This document shows, in pieces, positions 27,390 through 36,648 of a stretch of 64,000 bases of DNA. The notes under the pieces were generated by a model that was given only the letters and a program-made list of their open reading frames with translations, was not told the origin of the DNA and did no database searches. How positions within the stretch are numbered: position 1 is the first letter of the stretch; each line of letters opens with the position of its first letter. This DNA is from Sphingobacterium rhinopitheci (GTDB lineage Bacteria; Bacteroidota; Bacteroidia; Sphingobacteriales; Sphingobacteriaceae). A program made the position numbers and the translations under genes. Where the stretch lies: positions 1 through 64,000 of the forward strand of contig NZ_JADEYQ010000014.1 of NCBI RefSeq assembly GCF_022627575.1, in the 5' to 3' direction.

Positions 27390-28439
27390 TTATTTGGTTA
27401 TTTTTTCAATACTATTTGAAAGGTCAATACGTAACTCATATTTCTTACGTTCATAGGGTTTCAGTATGATAAGATCATTTGTCTCCCGCACCTTACGTTG
27501 TCCTATTGGCGGATTAGTACCCGGCTCTAAACCAGTCACATATTCACCAACACCCCAATGTTGCCAATTGGTAAGCCACGGTAATTGGCGTTTATCAAAA
27601 GTTAGCGCTAATGCGATACCCAGATTTTTATTCTGAATACCGCAGAGACTAACATAATCTGTATCATAGGCAATATCTATAAAAGCAGCCTCCTCACCTG
27701 CACCATTATGCGCAGCTAAGGGCGATTGACAAATTTTAAACGAATTACCTTCTTTAAATATTTTGTTATTTTCACCTTTTTCTCGTGCTGACCAATCCCC
27801 TTCCCACAGCAATTCAGTGCCCTTATCAATCAATGGATAACCGAAATTGAAATGATACAAAAGCATATGTGGTGCATCTATATTACCCACATTGACCACC
27901 TCATCTGTCAAATACAATGTAGGCTCACCTAAAATACAGCGAATAGTACGCCTCAGTTCAAGGTTTACACCTAACGGATGCCCTTGCTTTATGATCCCCG
28001 AAATAAACATCTCCCTATCACCTGTCATTAAATCCGGTTGTTTGATCTGGATAATTTCGGCAGCACAGTTGCTAATCTGATCATGCAATCCTCGCGTACC
28101 ATATGCATCCTCTTCAGGTCCACCAACGTGTGTTAATCCACAGGTAACTAATAGGCCACCACCAAATGTGTGTAGCCAATTAGTTCCTTGATTTGCTAAG
28201 GGTTGAGGTGCTGTCACGCCCAATCGACTAATCCAACTCAAATTATACTGATTATAAGCCGCATCTGAAATATCCATCGCTCTATCCAACAAGACTTTGA
28301 ATCGAAAGCCAGCTCCGGTATTGACCCAAGCTATTCGCGAGCCTCTACCCAAGCCATTGTCCAAAATAGATGTTTCTATGCCACCTACTTGAGCCGTATT
28401 GGAGACCTTGGTTAGCCAGTCTTTATTCAAGTAATCCAC
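27390..28439 (-). CDS. DUF4432 aldose-1-epimerase-like protein
   Basis: A 349-residue galactose-mutarotase-fold protein of the DUF4432 family, without signal peptide. Recognisable parts are GRGSRIAWVNTGAGFRFKVL with LDRAMDIS (~50), GGLLVTCGLTHVGGP (~100), LLYHFNFGYPL (~195) and GLEPGTNPP near 315. Such enzymes interconvert sugar anomers, so it may prepare substrate for the TIM-barrel, cupin and oxidoreductase enzymes coded next to it. Confidence 0.82.
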   Translation of the reverse strand: MDYLNKDWLTKVSNTAQVGGIETSILDNGLGRGSRIAWVNTGAGFRFKVLLDRAMDISDAAYNQYNLSWISRLGVTAPQPLANQGTNWLHTFGGGLLVTCGLTHVGGPEEDAYGTRGLHDQISNCAAEIIQIKQPDLMTGDREMFISGIIKQGHPLGVNLELRRTIRCILGEPTLYLTDEVVNVGNIDAPHMLLYHFNFGYPLIDKGTELLWEGDWSAREKGENNKIFKEGNSFKICQSPLAAHNGAGEEAAFIDIAYDTDYVSLCGIQNKNLGIALALTFDKRQLPWLTNWQHWGVGEYVTGLEPGTNPPIGQRKVRETNDLIILKPYERKKYELRIDLSNSIEKITK

Positions 28440-28450
28440 GATCAGATATA

Positions 28451-31129
28451 TTATTTTTTGTTATAAATCTCGTTGTTTTCATTACCACCAGACATGAGGT
28501 ATGCCATGATATCACGCACTTCCTCTGGGCTCATCGTATTTAGTGTGCCTGGAGGCATGATCGATACCTCGGAACGTTTGATATCTTTAACATCCTTCTT
28601 AGGAACATTTTTCGTCAATTGAGGTGCATAAGGATTCTGCGAAATAATATAATTGTTATCATCCTCACTCATCAAACGTCCTAATACCGATGAGCCGTCT
28701 TTCATATTGAAAACTTTAGATTCATATTGATCGGATATTACTTTACTAGGCTTTATAATAGATTCCAACATGTCACGTTTCGAAAAACGCGTACCTAATT
28801 GTGTTAAGTCAGGCCCAACAGAACCACCCTCACCTTTCATGGCATGACAAGAGGCACATTTTACCGCAATAAACAATTCTTTACCCCGTTTAAAGCTTCT
28901 CGGTTCAGTACCCTGATCTAATATTTTTAACGCCGTATCCACTTCCCAATTTCTACCAGGACCTTTTGGATATACGACATTTTCTGCTAATCGAGTTCCA
29001 TTTTGATTTAGTAGAGAATCACCAGATATTTTACCATAATATGCTTGTTTGTCTTGAGGTACATTTTTCAACGCTAATTTTCGAGCATTATCAATGAATC
29101 CTATATAGCTGTTTCCACCTTTATAACCAAATGCATTATTAAACCATTTAAAATATTCTTCTTGTAATTCAGGTGTCCATCCTTCCTTCGCTTCGCTCAA
29201 ATTTGTAGCGAAGAAAATCTGTTGTGCAGGAGGCATATTGGCTAACATATCCGCTATATCCAAACCATACTGCGGATTACGTAATATCAGATCTGAAGAA
29301 CTCATAAAAACAGTTTCATCTTTGTCATCTTCTGCCACCTTTAATAAGGCCAATGTCTTTGGAACGACAGACTCACTACCCAACGCTATTAACAACTTAG
29401 ACAATTGTCTATTGAGGAAATTACTATTAGCAGGATACAAAGGTTCTAGCCTTTTCACCAATGCTTCACGAACTTCACCTTCAGGTTTTCCCATTCTAGC
29501 AATTACAACTTCGTATACTCGCGTCAAATTACCTAACATCGTAGGGTTGAGTTGATCAATAGGAATAGTTGCTAGCTTGGCTAATATCTTAGGCTCTAAA
29601 GAAGGATCGCCCACATGTGCTAATGCAAGCATTGCTTCGGTGATACGTAATACATTCGTTTCTTTAAAGGCCAAATTTATCCATGAATCAATAGGCTGGT
29701 GCTCTAAAGCTACACGCGCTGCAAAACGAATATGACGATCATTATACCCTAAATAAGGCCATATTTTATCGGCTACATCTTCAGGTGCTGATGTACTATG
29801 ATATTTTTCAATTTCACGACGCAATTTCACGCCTTCAGGTACTTCCCGTTTAGCCATTTGAACTTTCATATTATCATGATCTTCATGATAAATACGGTAA
29901 AGATCAGATTCCAACCTCCGACCACCTGTCAAAAAGTAAAGCGCCCCATCAGGACCTATTAACCCATCCGTCAATGCTAAGGGGGATCCTGACACAAACT
30001 CTTCTGCTGTAGCTTTGTAAGTAGCTCCATCAGGTACTAATTGTACAGCATAGATAATTCCAAAGCTCCAATCAAAGGCAAATAAGCTATTTCTGTATTT
30101 CTCTGGAAATTTGGCATTATGTGCATTGATTAAATTTGTTGGCGACCCTTGCCCCACATTTAATGCAGCAGGTAGGTTATCTATATAATTAGCATCCCAT
30201 TTAGCCGTTCCTTTTCTCCAACCAAACTCACCACCACTTGGTACGTGCAGTATTCTTGTAGGACGATACCATGGCATTCCAAAATCCCATTCCATATCTG
30301 AATCATAAGCAAATAATTCACCATCATTATTAAATGCTATGTCAAACCCGTTACGAAATCCTGAAGCGATCAGTTCCCATGAAGTACCATCTGCATCAGT
30401 TTTAGCAACCCAACCACCATGATTGTGGGAATCAGAATCATGCCCATGTGTATCCAAAATATAAGGGAATAGATTGTCTATACTAGTCGCAGGAGTAGTA
30501 CGATAAGCATCCATTTGTGGTACTTTGGTAAAATTACCCGCAACAACATAAATCGAAGAATCAGGACCTAATATAACAGAATGTGGCCCATGTTCACCAT
30601 CACCTTCCAAGGCTAGCATTTGTGATATTTTATCAAATTGATCATCACCATTTGTATCTTGCAAGCGGTACAAACCTGAACTTTTAGCAAACTTTTCATT
30701 ACCTCTATGATTTACCATCACGTACAAACTGTTATTAGCCCACAACAATCCCTGCGCAAAACCCATCCCTACTTTATTGGTACTCGTATCAGATGGATCT
30801 CTACCTTCAATCGGAAAATCTAACGCTTCAATCTTAGCTTTCACCGTAGAATCAGCACCTATAGGCGGCAATTCTATCCTAAAAAGGCCACCGAATTGAT
30901 CAGAGGTAATCATACGACCTTTGTCATCAAAGGCCATTGATACCCAGGACCCATTACCACTGTCTGAGGGACTATATATATGCTCAATAGCAAATCCCTC
31001 GGGTAAGGTTATTTTCTCTGTTTTTGGATTTGTACTTTTATCCTTTTCTTTCTTGGTACTGCAGGCTGCTACCGTTACTAAAAGTAGCATTACAGAAAAA
31101 CATAATTGTACGCTCTTGATTTTCATCAT
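28451..31129 (-). CDS. PVC-type cytochrome c / sugar dehydrogenase lipoprotein
   Basis: An 892-residue lipoprotein (lipobox VAACS, ~23). Residues ~40-420 form a glucose/sorbosone-dehydrogenase-like beta propeller (VGMGFAQGLLWANNSLYV, EHGPHSVILGPDSSIYVVAGN, SGFRNGFDIAFNNDGELF). An alpha-solenoid repeat region follows (~430-720). A C-terminal cytochrome c domain has the haem motif CASCH (~756) and GSVGPDLTQLG, with Met ligand candidates in MPPGTLNTMSPEE. It could oxidise a sugar in the periplasm and pass electrons to the respiratory chain. Being third gene of the Sus operon links it to glycan use. Confidence 0.85.
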   Translation of the reverse strand: MMKIKSVQLCFSVMLLLVTVAACSTKKEKDKSTNPKTEKITLPEGFAIEHIYSPSDSGNGSWVSMAFDDKGRMITSDQFGGLFRIELPPIGADSTVKAKIEALDFPIEGRDPSDTSTNKVGMGFAQGLLWANNSLYVMVNHRGNEKFAKSSGLYRLQDTNGDDQFDKISQMLALEGDGEHGPHSVILGPDSSIYVVAGNFTKVPQMDAYRTTPATSIDNLFPYILDTHGHDSDSHNHGGWVAKTDADGTSWELIASGFRNGFDIAFNNDGELFAYDSDMEWDFGMPWYRPTRILHVPSGGEFGWRKGTAKWDANYIDNLPAALNVGQGSPTNLINAHNAKFPEKYRNSLFAFDWSFGIIYAVQLVPDGATYKATAEEFVSGSPLALTDGLIGPDGALYFLTGGRRLESDLYRIYHEDHDNMKVQMAKREVPEGVKLRREIEKYHSTSAPEDVADKIWPYLGYNDRHIRFAARVALEHQPIDSWINLAFKETNVLRITEAMLALAHVGDPSLEPKILAKLATIPIDQLNPTMLGNLTRVYEVVIARMGKPEGEVREALVKRLEPLYPANSNFLNRQLSKLLIALGSESVVPKTLALLKVAEDDKDETVFMSSSDLILRNPQYGLDIADMLANMPPAQQIFFATNLSEAKEGWTPELQEEYFKWFNNAFGYKGGNSYIGFIDNARKLALKNVPQDKQAYYGKISGDSLLNQNGTRLAENVVYPKGPGRNWEVDTALKILDQGTEPRSFKRGKELFIAVKCASCHAMKGEGGSVGPDLTQLGTRFSKRDMLESIIKPSKVISDQYESKVFNMKDGSSVLGRLMSEDDNNYIISQNPYAPQLTKNVPKKDVKDIKRSEVSIMPPGTLNTMSPEEVRDIMAYLMSGGNENNEIYNKK

Positions 31130-31155
31130 TTTGGTTGATTATAGTTTATAATATA

Positions 31156-32640
31156 TTAGTATCCTAAATTTTGTTCAATACCATTAACTTGAATTTCTCT
31201 ACTCGGAATAGGGTACAATAACATAAAATCTTGCACTTGATAAGAAGCATTACTCAGACGTGACAAACGAGCTTTCTCTTCTACACCATGATCATTCATG
31301 ATTTGGACTGCCTTATCTGTACGCAGCAACTGGTACCATCTATGGTTTTCAAAAGCTACCTCAACGCGTTGCTCCTTTGCAATAGCTTCGCGAAGATCTT
31401 CTTTTGAAAGGCCTGATATAGGCGCTAATCCGGCACGATTTCTAACCTTATTCAAATGTAAATACGGGTCGCCAGTACCAGCTTCATTTTGCGCTTCCGC
31501 CAACAATAATAATACATGACCATACCTATAAACAGGCCAATTCTCATTAGAACGACCATCCTCTGGATAGGGTGCATGATAAAATTTCTTTATAAAAGGC
31601 ATCTTCCCTCCGAAAGCTACAGCCTCTTGAAAGGAGGCATTAGAAGCGTCATCAAATAATTGAATAGATTCATTTTTACGTAAGTCCCCCACCTCATAAG
31701 CATTATATATACTAGGTGTTGGAATATTGCCCCCGCCAAGATTACCTGTAAAGCCTAATAATTGAACTTTAGCATTTCTTGGGCCGAACATATAAATAAA
31801 ATTACTGTTCTCTCCTTCTATTGACTGATCGTATTGTACCTCAAAAACAGATTCGGCATTGTTCTTCGAATTTGGGTTAAAACAATCACCATAATTATCC
31901 ATCAAAGAGTACCCTAGTAGAGTAACTTGCTCTAAGGTTGTAACGGCTTCAGCATATTGTTTTCTTGTTAAATAAACATCCCCCAACATAGTCAATGCAG
32001 CACCTTTGGTAACACGCCCCTTATTAGAACTATCATATGAATTAGGTAGTACTTGAGAGGCATCTTTCAAATCTTGTACTATAACAGCATAAACCTCTTC
32101 TAAAGTTGCTTTTTTACCATCTGTAAAAGCTTCTTGTGGTGTTGTGACTTCCACAGTATGCAGCGGAATCTCCCCAAATAAACGTACTAAATGAAAGTGA
32201 GAAAAAGCGCGTAAAAATTTTACTTCACCTATATATCTTTGCTTTAAATTGTCATCTGCAAAAGTAACATCGTCAATGCGAGACAATAACACATTAGCCT
32301 GGGAAACAATACCATATAAATTTGCCCATGCTGTGTTAATATAATTATTAGAAGCAGTGATCAAAAACTCATCAATTTCTTCACGTTGCTGAGTACCGCG
32401 ATCTGATTCGTCATATTGATAATTTGTATTATCTGCGCGCATCTCTGTCAAGGCCCAAAAGTCTGATGTATATATACCTTGTAAACGGGCATAAACGCCA
32501 TTCACGGCACGTAAAACCTGACCTTCATTTGAATAATAATTATCACCACTTGAAAAAGTATACGGTGTCACCTCTAATAAATGGTTACAGGAAGAAAAAC
32601 CTAGCAATCCTAAACCCAATATTATATTTTTAATTTTCAT
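31156..32640 (-). CDS. SusD/RagB-family glycan-binding lipoprotein
   Basis: A 494-residue surface lipoprotein with lipobox FSSC (~18). The SusD pattern is clear: the TPR-like N-terminal part with AVNGVYARLQGIY, VKFLRAFSHFHLVRLFGEIPL (~130), an insertion domain, and the RagB end VRNRAGLAPI, RVEVAFENHRWYQLLRT and LLYPIPSREIQVN. It acts as lid and ligand-binding subunit over the SusC channel. It lies nine bases behind the SusC-like gene. Confidence 0.95.
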   Translation of the reverse strand: MKIKNIILGLGLLGFSSCNHLLEVTPYTFSSGDNYYSNEGQVLRAVNGVYARLQGIYTSDFWALTEMRADNTNYQYDESDRGTQQREEIDEFLITASNNYINTAWANLYGIVSQANVLLSRIDDVTFADDNLKQRYIGEVKFLRAFSHFHLVRLFGEIPLHTVEVTTPQEAFTDGKKATLEEVYAVIVQDLKDASQVLPNSYDSSNKGRVTKGAALTMLGDVYLTRKQYAEAVTTLEQVTLLGYSLMDNYGDCFNPNSKNNAESVFEVQYDQSIEGENSNFIYMFGPRNAKVQLLGFTGNLGGGNIPTPSIYNAYEVGDLRKNESIQLFDDASNASFQEAVAFGGKMPFIKKFYHAPYPEDGRSNENWPVYRYGHVLLLLAEAQNEAGTGDPYLHLNKVRNRAGLAPISGLSKEDLREAIAKEQRVEVAFENHRWYQLLRTDKAVQIMNDHGVEEKARLSRLSNASYQVQDFMLLYPIPSREIQVNGIEQNLGY

Positions 32641-32649
32641 AATCTAATG

Positions 32650-35600
32650 CTAAAAATTGAAATTCAACCCTAATGTATAAATCCTTGGTACCGGATAAGA
32701 GCCATAATCAATACCCATCGCTAATGGACTAGTATCAGCTCTGTTAAGATTAGTTCCCTCAGGATTGCCATCATATCCTGTAAATAGGAATGGATTTTGC
32801 AGATTTGCATAAATGCGTAGATTATTAATTACTTTACCCACAGGCTTAGGTAATGTATAGCCTAAACTGATATTACGAATCCATAAATAATCGGTTTTTT
32901 GAATAAACAGCGAGTGTGTATCACGATACATTACGCGACCACGACCAGTACCATTGGTAGTAGGTACCAAACCCGATCCTGGATTACTTTCCGAGCGCCA
33001 ACGGTCTGCGACCTCTTTCCTTACATTAAATACACCGTCAATATTATCCGTATAGAAACGCCTAGCCTGTAACATTTCTTGTCCCATAGCACCCACCATC
33101 ATGAAACGGAAATCAAAGCTTTTATAATTGAAACTATTGGTCATACCCCAAGTAAAATCAGGATAAGGATTACCAATTACATCAAAATCGTCATTCGGAG
33201 TAATCTCACCATCACCATCCACATCCTTCATACGTAGGTTACCTGGTATTGCTCCGGGGAAACTTGGATATCTATCCAAATCGGCCTGATTTTGATAGAT
33301 CCCTTCCACGACATATCCGATAATCATACCAACGGGTTGACCGATACGGGTTATATTTGTGAAGTTCCCTTCAGAACTTTGTCCAGAATAAATAGGATCT
33401 GTACTTCTACCTAAAGTAATTACTTTATTGCGGTTAAATGATATATTGAAATCTGTATTCCAGCTAAAGTTATCTCTTTTGATATTTAGTGAATTCACTG
33501 AGAACTCAAAACCTTTATTCTCTACATTACCTCTATTTTCAGTAACATTACCAAAACCTGATGATTGAGGTACTGGCGTATTTAATAATAAATCTAGGGT
33601 ATTACGTTTGTAATAGTTCATTGTAAATGATAAGCGATTATTAAATACGGCTAAATCTACCCCAATATTTAACTCCTTCATGCGCTCCCATCCCAATATT
33701 CTATTACCTAGATTATTCATTGTTCTACCGGGTGCTAAACTGCCTCCAAAAATATAGTTACTTGTACCGATACTACTTAACGAAGCATAATTAGAAATAT
33801 TAAAGTTTCCACTACGTCCGTAAGATGCCCTAAGTTTTAATTCATCTAACCATGGTGTATCTTTTAAGAAATTCTCCTCCGACAAACGCCAACCTACAGC
33901 TACAGAAGGAAAGGATCCCCAGACATTGTCTTTACCAAAGCGAGAAGAGCCATCTGAGCGGAATGATCCTGTGACTATATATTTATCTTTATAAGAATAA
34001 TTTAAACGTGCTAAATAGGAAATTAAGGCCCAATCCTCTATCCCGGTATTTCCCGTAATACGCGCGGCTGCATTCAATGTTTGAATATCATCATCTGGAA
34101 ATTGTGAGCCATTAAAATTGGCTCCTTTATTCTTTTGTACCTGTACCGAATACCCTGCTAAAGCATTAAAAGAATGATCATCATTTAATACGACATCATA
34201 AGACAATGTATTCTCATTCGCCCAATTTAAATACTGCTGTCTGTAATAACCACCGCTAGGAATAGATGCTCCGGGAGCATTTTGGTTAGGGATAGTGGAA
34301 GGACGAAATGTTTCTCTACTTTCATCAAAATAATCGGCATTGAAGGTAGTCTTAAATTTCAGATTTTTTAAAATGCTGTATTCTAAATAAGTACTAAATA
34401 GCATTTTCATACCACTACTTTTATCCACCCTTTCGTTGAAATACATTACAGGATTTGGGTTACCAAAAGAACCTGGAGACTGAATATAAGGGACATAGCT
34501 ACCATCATCATTATATATTTTCCCAACAGGAGTTGTGATTTGGAAAAATTCATCACGCCCCTGCCCATTAACGCCACCTCTTAAATAAGATAATGTAGGT
34601 GCTAAGTTGACGCCTACTTTAAGTTTATTAAAAATCGTACCATCGACATTTGCACGTACAGAAAAACGGTCTAAACCGGTATTTATAACTGTACCTTCTT
34701 GATTGAGATAACCTAATGAAACATATGAACGCATACTCTCACTACCACCACTTAAGTTTAAATTGACATCTGTCATGGGTGCCACACGTAATACTGCATC
34801 ATACCAATCTACTCCTTCGCCTAGTGCTGCTGGATTTCTGTACTCTTCGGGAATATCATTAATAGTTGGTTCTCTTCCTTCTTCATAACGAATTTTGTCC
34901 TCAATAGCCTCTTTACGGAATTGCGCAAATTCTTGTGCATTCATTAAATTAGGTCTACCTTTTTTTGGAATTTGCTGTAATCCTGTACTCGCAGCAACAT
35001 TAATTTTCATTGCTCCAATAGCACCTTTTTTTGTGTTGATCAAAATAACACCATTAGAACCTCTGGAGCCATAAATTGCAGTTGCTGACGCATCTTTCAA
35101 GACAGTCATTGATTCTATATCCGCAGGATTAATTGTCGCTAATGGATTATTACGCTCACTGGAAGAAGACGGAATAGGGAAACCATCAATAACATACAAA
35201 GGCTGGCTACCAGCACCAATAGCTCCGATACCACGTACTTGAATCTTTGGTCCGCCACCTGGAGTACCATTAGATGCGCTTACCTGTACACCCGCAATCT
35301 GTCCTGTCAAAGCTTGGTCTGGACTTGCAATAGCTTGTCCTTTGACATTATTCATGGACACGGTTGCTATGGAGCCCGTAACATCTTTTTTCTGTTGACT
35401 ACCGTACCCCACAACAACGACTTCATCAATATCTTGTTGAGAAGATTCTAAAACAACATTACTTGCTCCTGATGAATTGACGGTAATTTCTTGTTCCTTA
35501 AACCCTATATTTTTAAAAACTAAGGTACTTCCCTTATCTACTTCAATTTCATAACGTCCATTAACATCCGTTGAAGTAGCAGCTGTTTTTCCTTTAACTT

Positions 35601-35910
35601 GGACAGAAACACCCATTAATGGTGTATTATTAGCATCTTTCACAATACCATATACATTGATCTTTTGTTGCGCTAATAAGTGGTTATTAGAAATCACTGC
35701 TATTGATTTATTTAATTTATTATTTTTGCCCTCAGTAATTATATTACCAAAAGAAAAGTGACTCATTAACACTGCGGGAACAATAAATCCGAAACTTAAT
35801 AAGTACTGTTTTGTAAATAAGCCCTTTGTAAACATCCTCGATTGGCTATGAAATTGCTCTCGAGCAGAATAACTAAAGTTTTTAGCTTTGTTTAATTGAT
35901 TTGTTTGCAT
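32650..35910 (-). CDS. SusC/RagA-family TonB-dependent outer-membrane transporter
   Basis: A 1086-residue transporter. A long N-terminal region (~60 residues, hydrophobic YLLSFGFIVPAVLMS) acts as signal sequence. A carboxypeptidase-regulatory-like domain is at ~75-160 (GIVKDANNTPLMGVSV). The RagA signature DEVVVVGYGSQQKKDVTGSI (~165) and the plug follow, with DASATAIYGSRGSNGVI (~275). A large beta barrel ends YTLGLNFNF. It imports oligosaccharides or glycosides using TonB energy and is the first gene of an eight-gene operon. A hairpin in its leader may regulate it. Confidence 0.96.
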   Translation of the reverse strand: MQTNQLNKAKNFSYSAREQFHSQSRMFTKGLFTKQYLLSFGFIVPAVLMSHFSFGNIITEGKNNKLNKSIAVISNNHLLAQQKINVYGIVKDANNTPLMGVSVQVKGKTAATSTDVNGRYEIEVDKGSTLVFKNIGFKEQEITVNSSGASNVVLESSQQDIDEVVVVGYGSQQKKDVTGSIATVSMNNVKGQAIASPDQALTGQIAGVQVSASNGTPGGGPKIQVRGIGAIGAGSQPLYVIDGFPIPSSSSERNNPLATINPADIESMTVLKDASATAIYGSRGSNGVILINTKKGAIGAMKINVAASTGLQQIPKKGRPNLMNAQEFAQFRKEAIEDKIRYEEGREPTINDIPEEYRNPAALGEGVDWYDAVLRVAPMTDVNLNLSGGSESMRSYVSLGYLNQEGTVINTGLDRFSVRANVDGTIFNKLKVGVNLAPTLSYLRGGVNGQGRDEFFQITTPVGKIYNDDGSYVPYIQSPGSFGNPNPVMYFNERVDKSSGMKMLFSTYLEYSILKNLKFKTTFNADYFDESRETFRPSTIPNQNAPGASIPSGGYYRQQYLNWANENTLSYDVVLNDDHSFNALAGYSVQVQKNKGANFNGSQFPDDDIQTLNAAARITGNTGIEDWALISYLARLNYSYKDKYIVTGSFRSDGSSRFGKDNVWGSFPSVAVGWRLSEENFLKDTPWLDELKLRASYGRSGNFNISNYASLSSIGTSNYIFGGSLAPGRTMNNLGNRILGWERMKELNIGVDLAVFNNRLSFTMNYYKRNTLDLLLNTPVPQSSGFGNVTENRGNVENKGFEFSVNSLNIKRDNFSWNTDFNISFNRNKVITLGRSTDPIYSGQSSEGNFTNITRIGQPVGMIIGYVVEGIYQNQADLDRYPSFPGAIPGNLRMKDVDGDGEITPNDDFDVIGNPYPDFTWGMTNSFNYKSFDFRFMMVGAMGQEMLQARRFYTDNIDGVFNVRKEVADRWRSESNPGSGLVPTTNGTGRGRVMYRDTHSLFIQKTDYLWIRNISLGYTLPKPVGKVINNLRIYANLQNPFLFTGYDGNPEGTNLNRADTSPLAMGIDYGSYPVPRIYTLGLNFNF

Positions 35911-36648
35911 AATTTAGCAAAAGTTTAATGGTTGAACATATAGGAGACGTGAACCTCTTATTTATTATGTTTTACTGTTAAAATATTACCGATAGTGGAC
36001 TAACACTATCGGTAAACTTTTTTAAGTATTTATTGACGATTGATTAATTGTACCTAACGACCTTTAACCTCCTTTTTTAACTAATACCATAAATGTATCT
36101 TCCATTATTACCATATATTGATACAAGGGAATCTTTTTGCTTATAATTGGAAACGATTTTGAATCGTTGATATTCGAATATAGTAAACCATAAAAAAATA
36201 GGCATCCTGCACTATCCTGAAAAAACAAGCCCTTAGCCAATAATAAGCATAGCAATAAAAATCACAAAAACCTTAAATACAGCACCATAAGTGTAATTAC
36301 ATTGACTAAAAAAACACTTTATTACACTAAAAAAAGAAATTTTTATCTGACATAATTCCTATTATTTATCATTTTATGAATTCAGAATAAGGAAAATATT
36401 TAGGTAAATGTAGTAAGTACAGGTATTTAGTAAGATAATTCAAGCAATAGATAGGTTTCTTTTGGATAAACATGAAAATTACATAATATTTAAATAACCA
36501 AAGCAAGAAATCATTATTTTAAATAGTTAATAATATTATTTCTCTACATAATATTATGAGGAGAGCCAAGCAATTTAGTATAATGCCATTTACTTATTGG
36601 CAAGTTATTTGCTTCTGCAATACAAATACCTATTATACCTTATAAACC
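35911..36648. other. Divergent regulatory region, 738 bp
   Basis: AT-rich region between the Sus operon and the FUSC gene. It holds the perfect hairpin at 35987-36014 and otherwise only short frames. A 63-codon minus-strand frame at 36064-36255 has no family features and is probably chance. No local sigma/anti-sigma or hybrid two-component gene is present to control the Sus operon. Confidence 0.6.
35987..36014. promoter_or_regulatory. Perfect 11-bp hairpin in susC upstream region
   Basis: TACCGATAGTG, a six-base loop, then CACTATCGGTA. It lies 77-104 bp before the SusC-like start. On the minus strand it is followed by ATATTTT, and on the plus strand by AAACTTTTTT. It could be an attenuator in the operon leader, an operator, or a terminator for an unseen plus-strand transcript. 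Confidence 0.5.

Noticed and set aside
36064..36255. 63-codon minus-strand open frame in the susC-FUSC intergenic region
   Set aside because: No export or domain pattern, no partner and no conserved features; such a length is expected by chance in AT-rich DNA.
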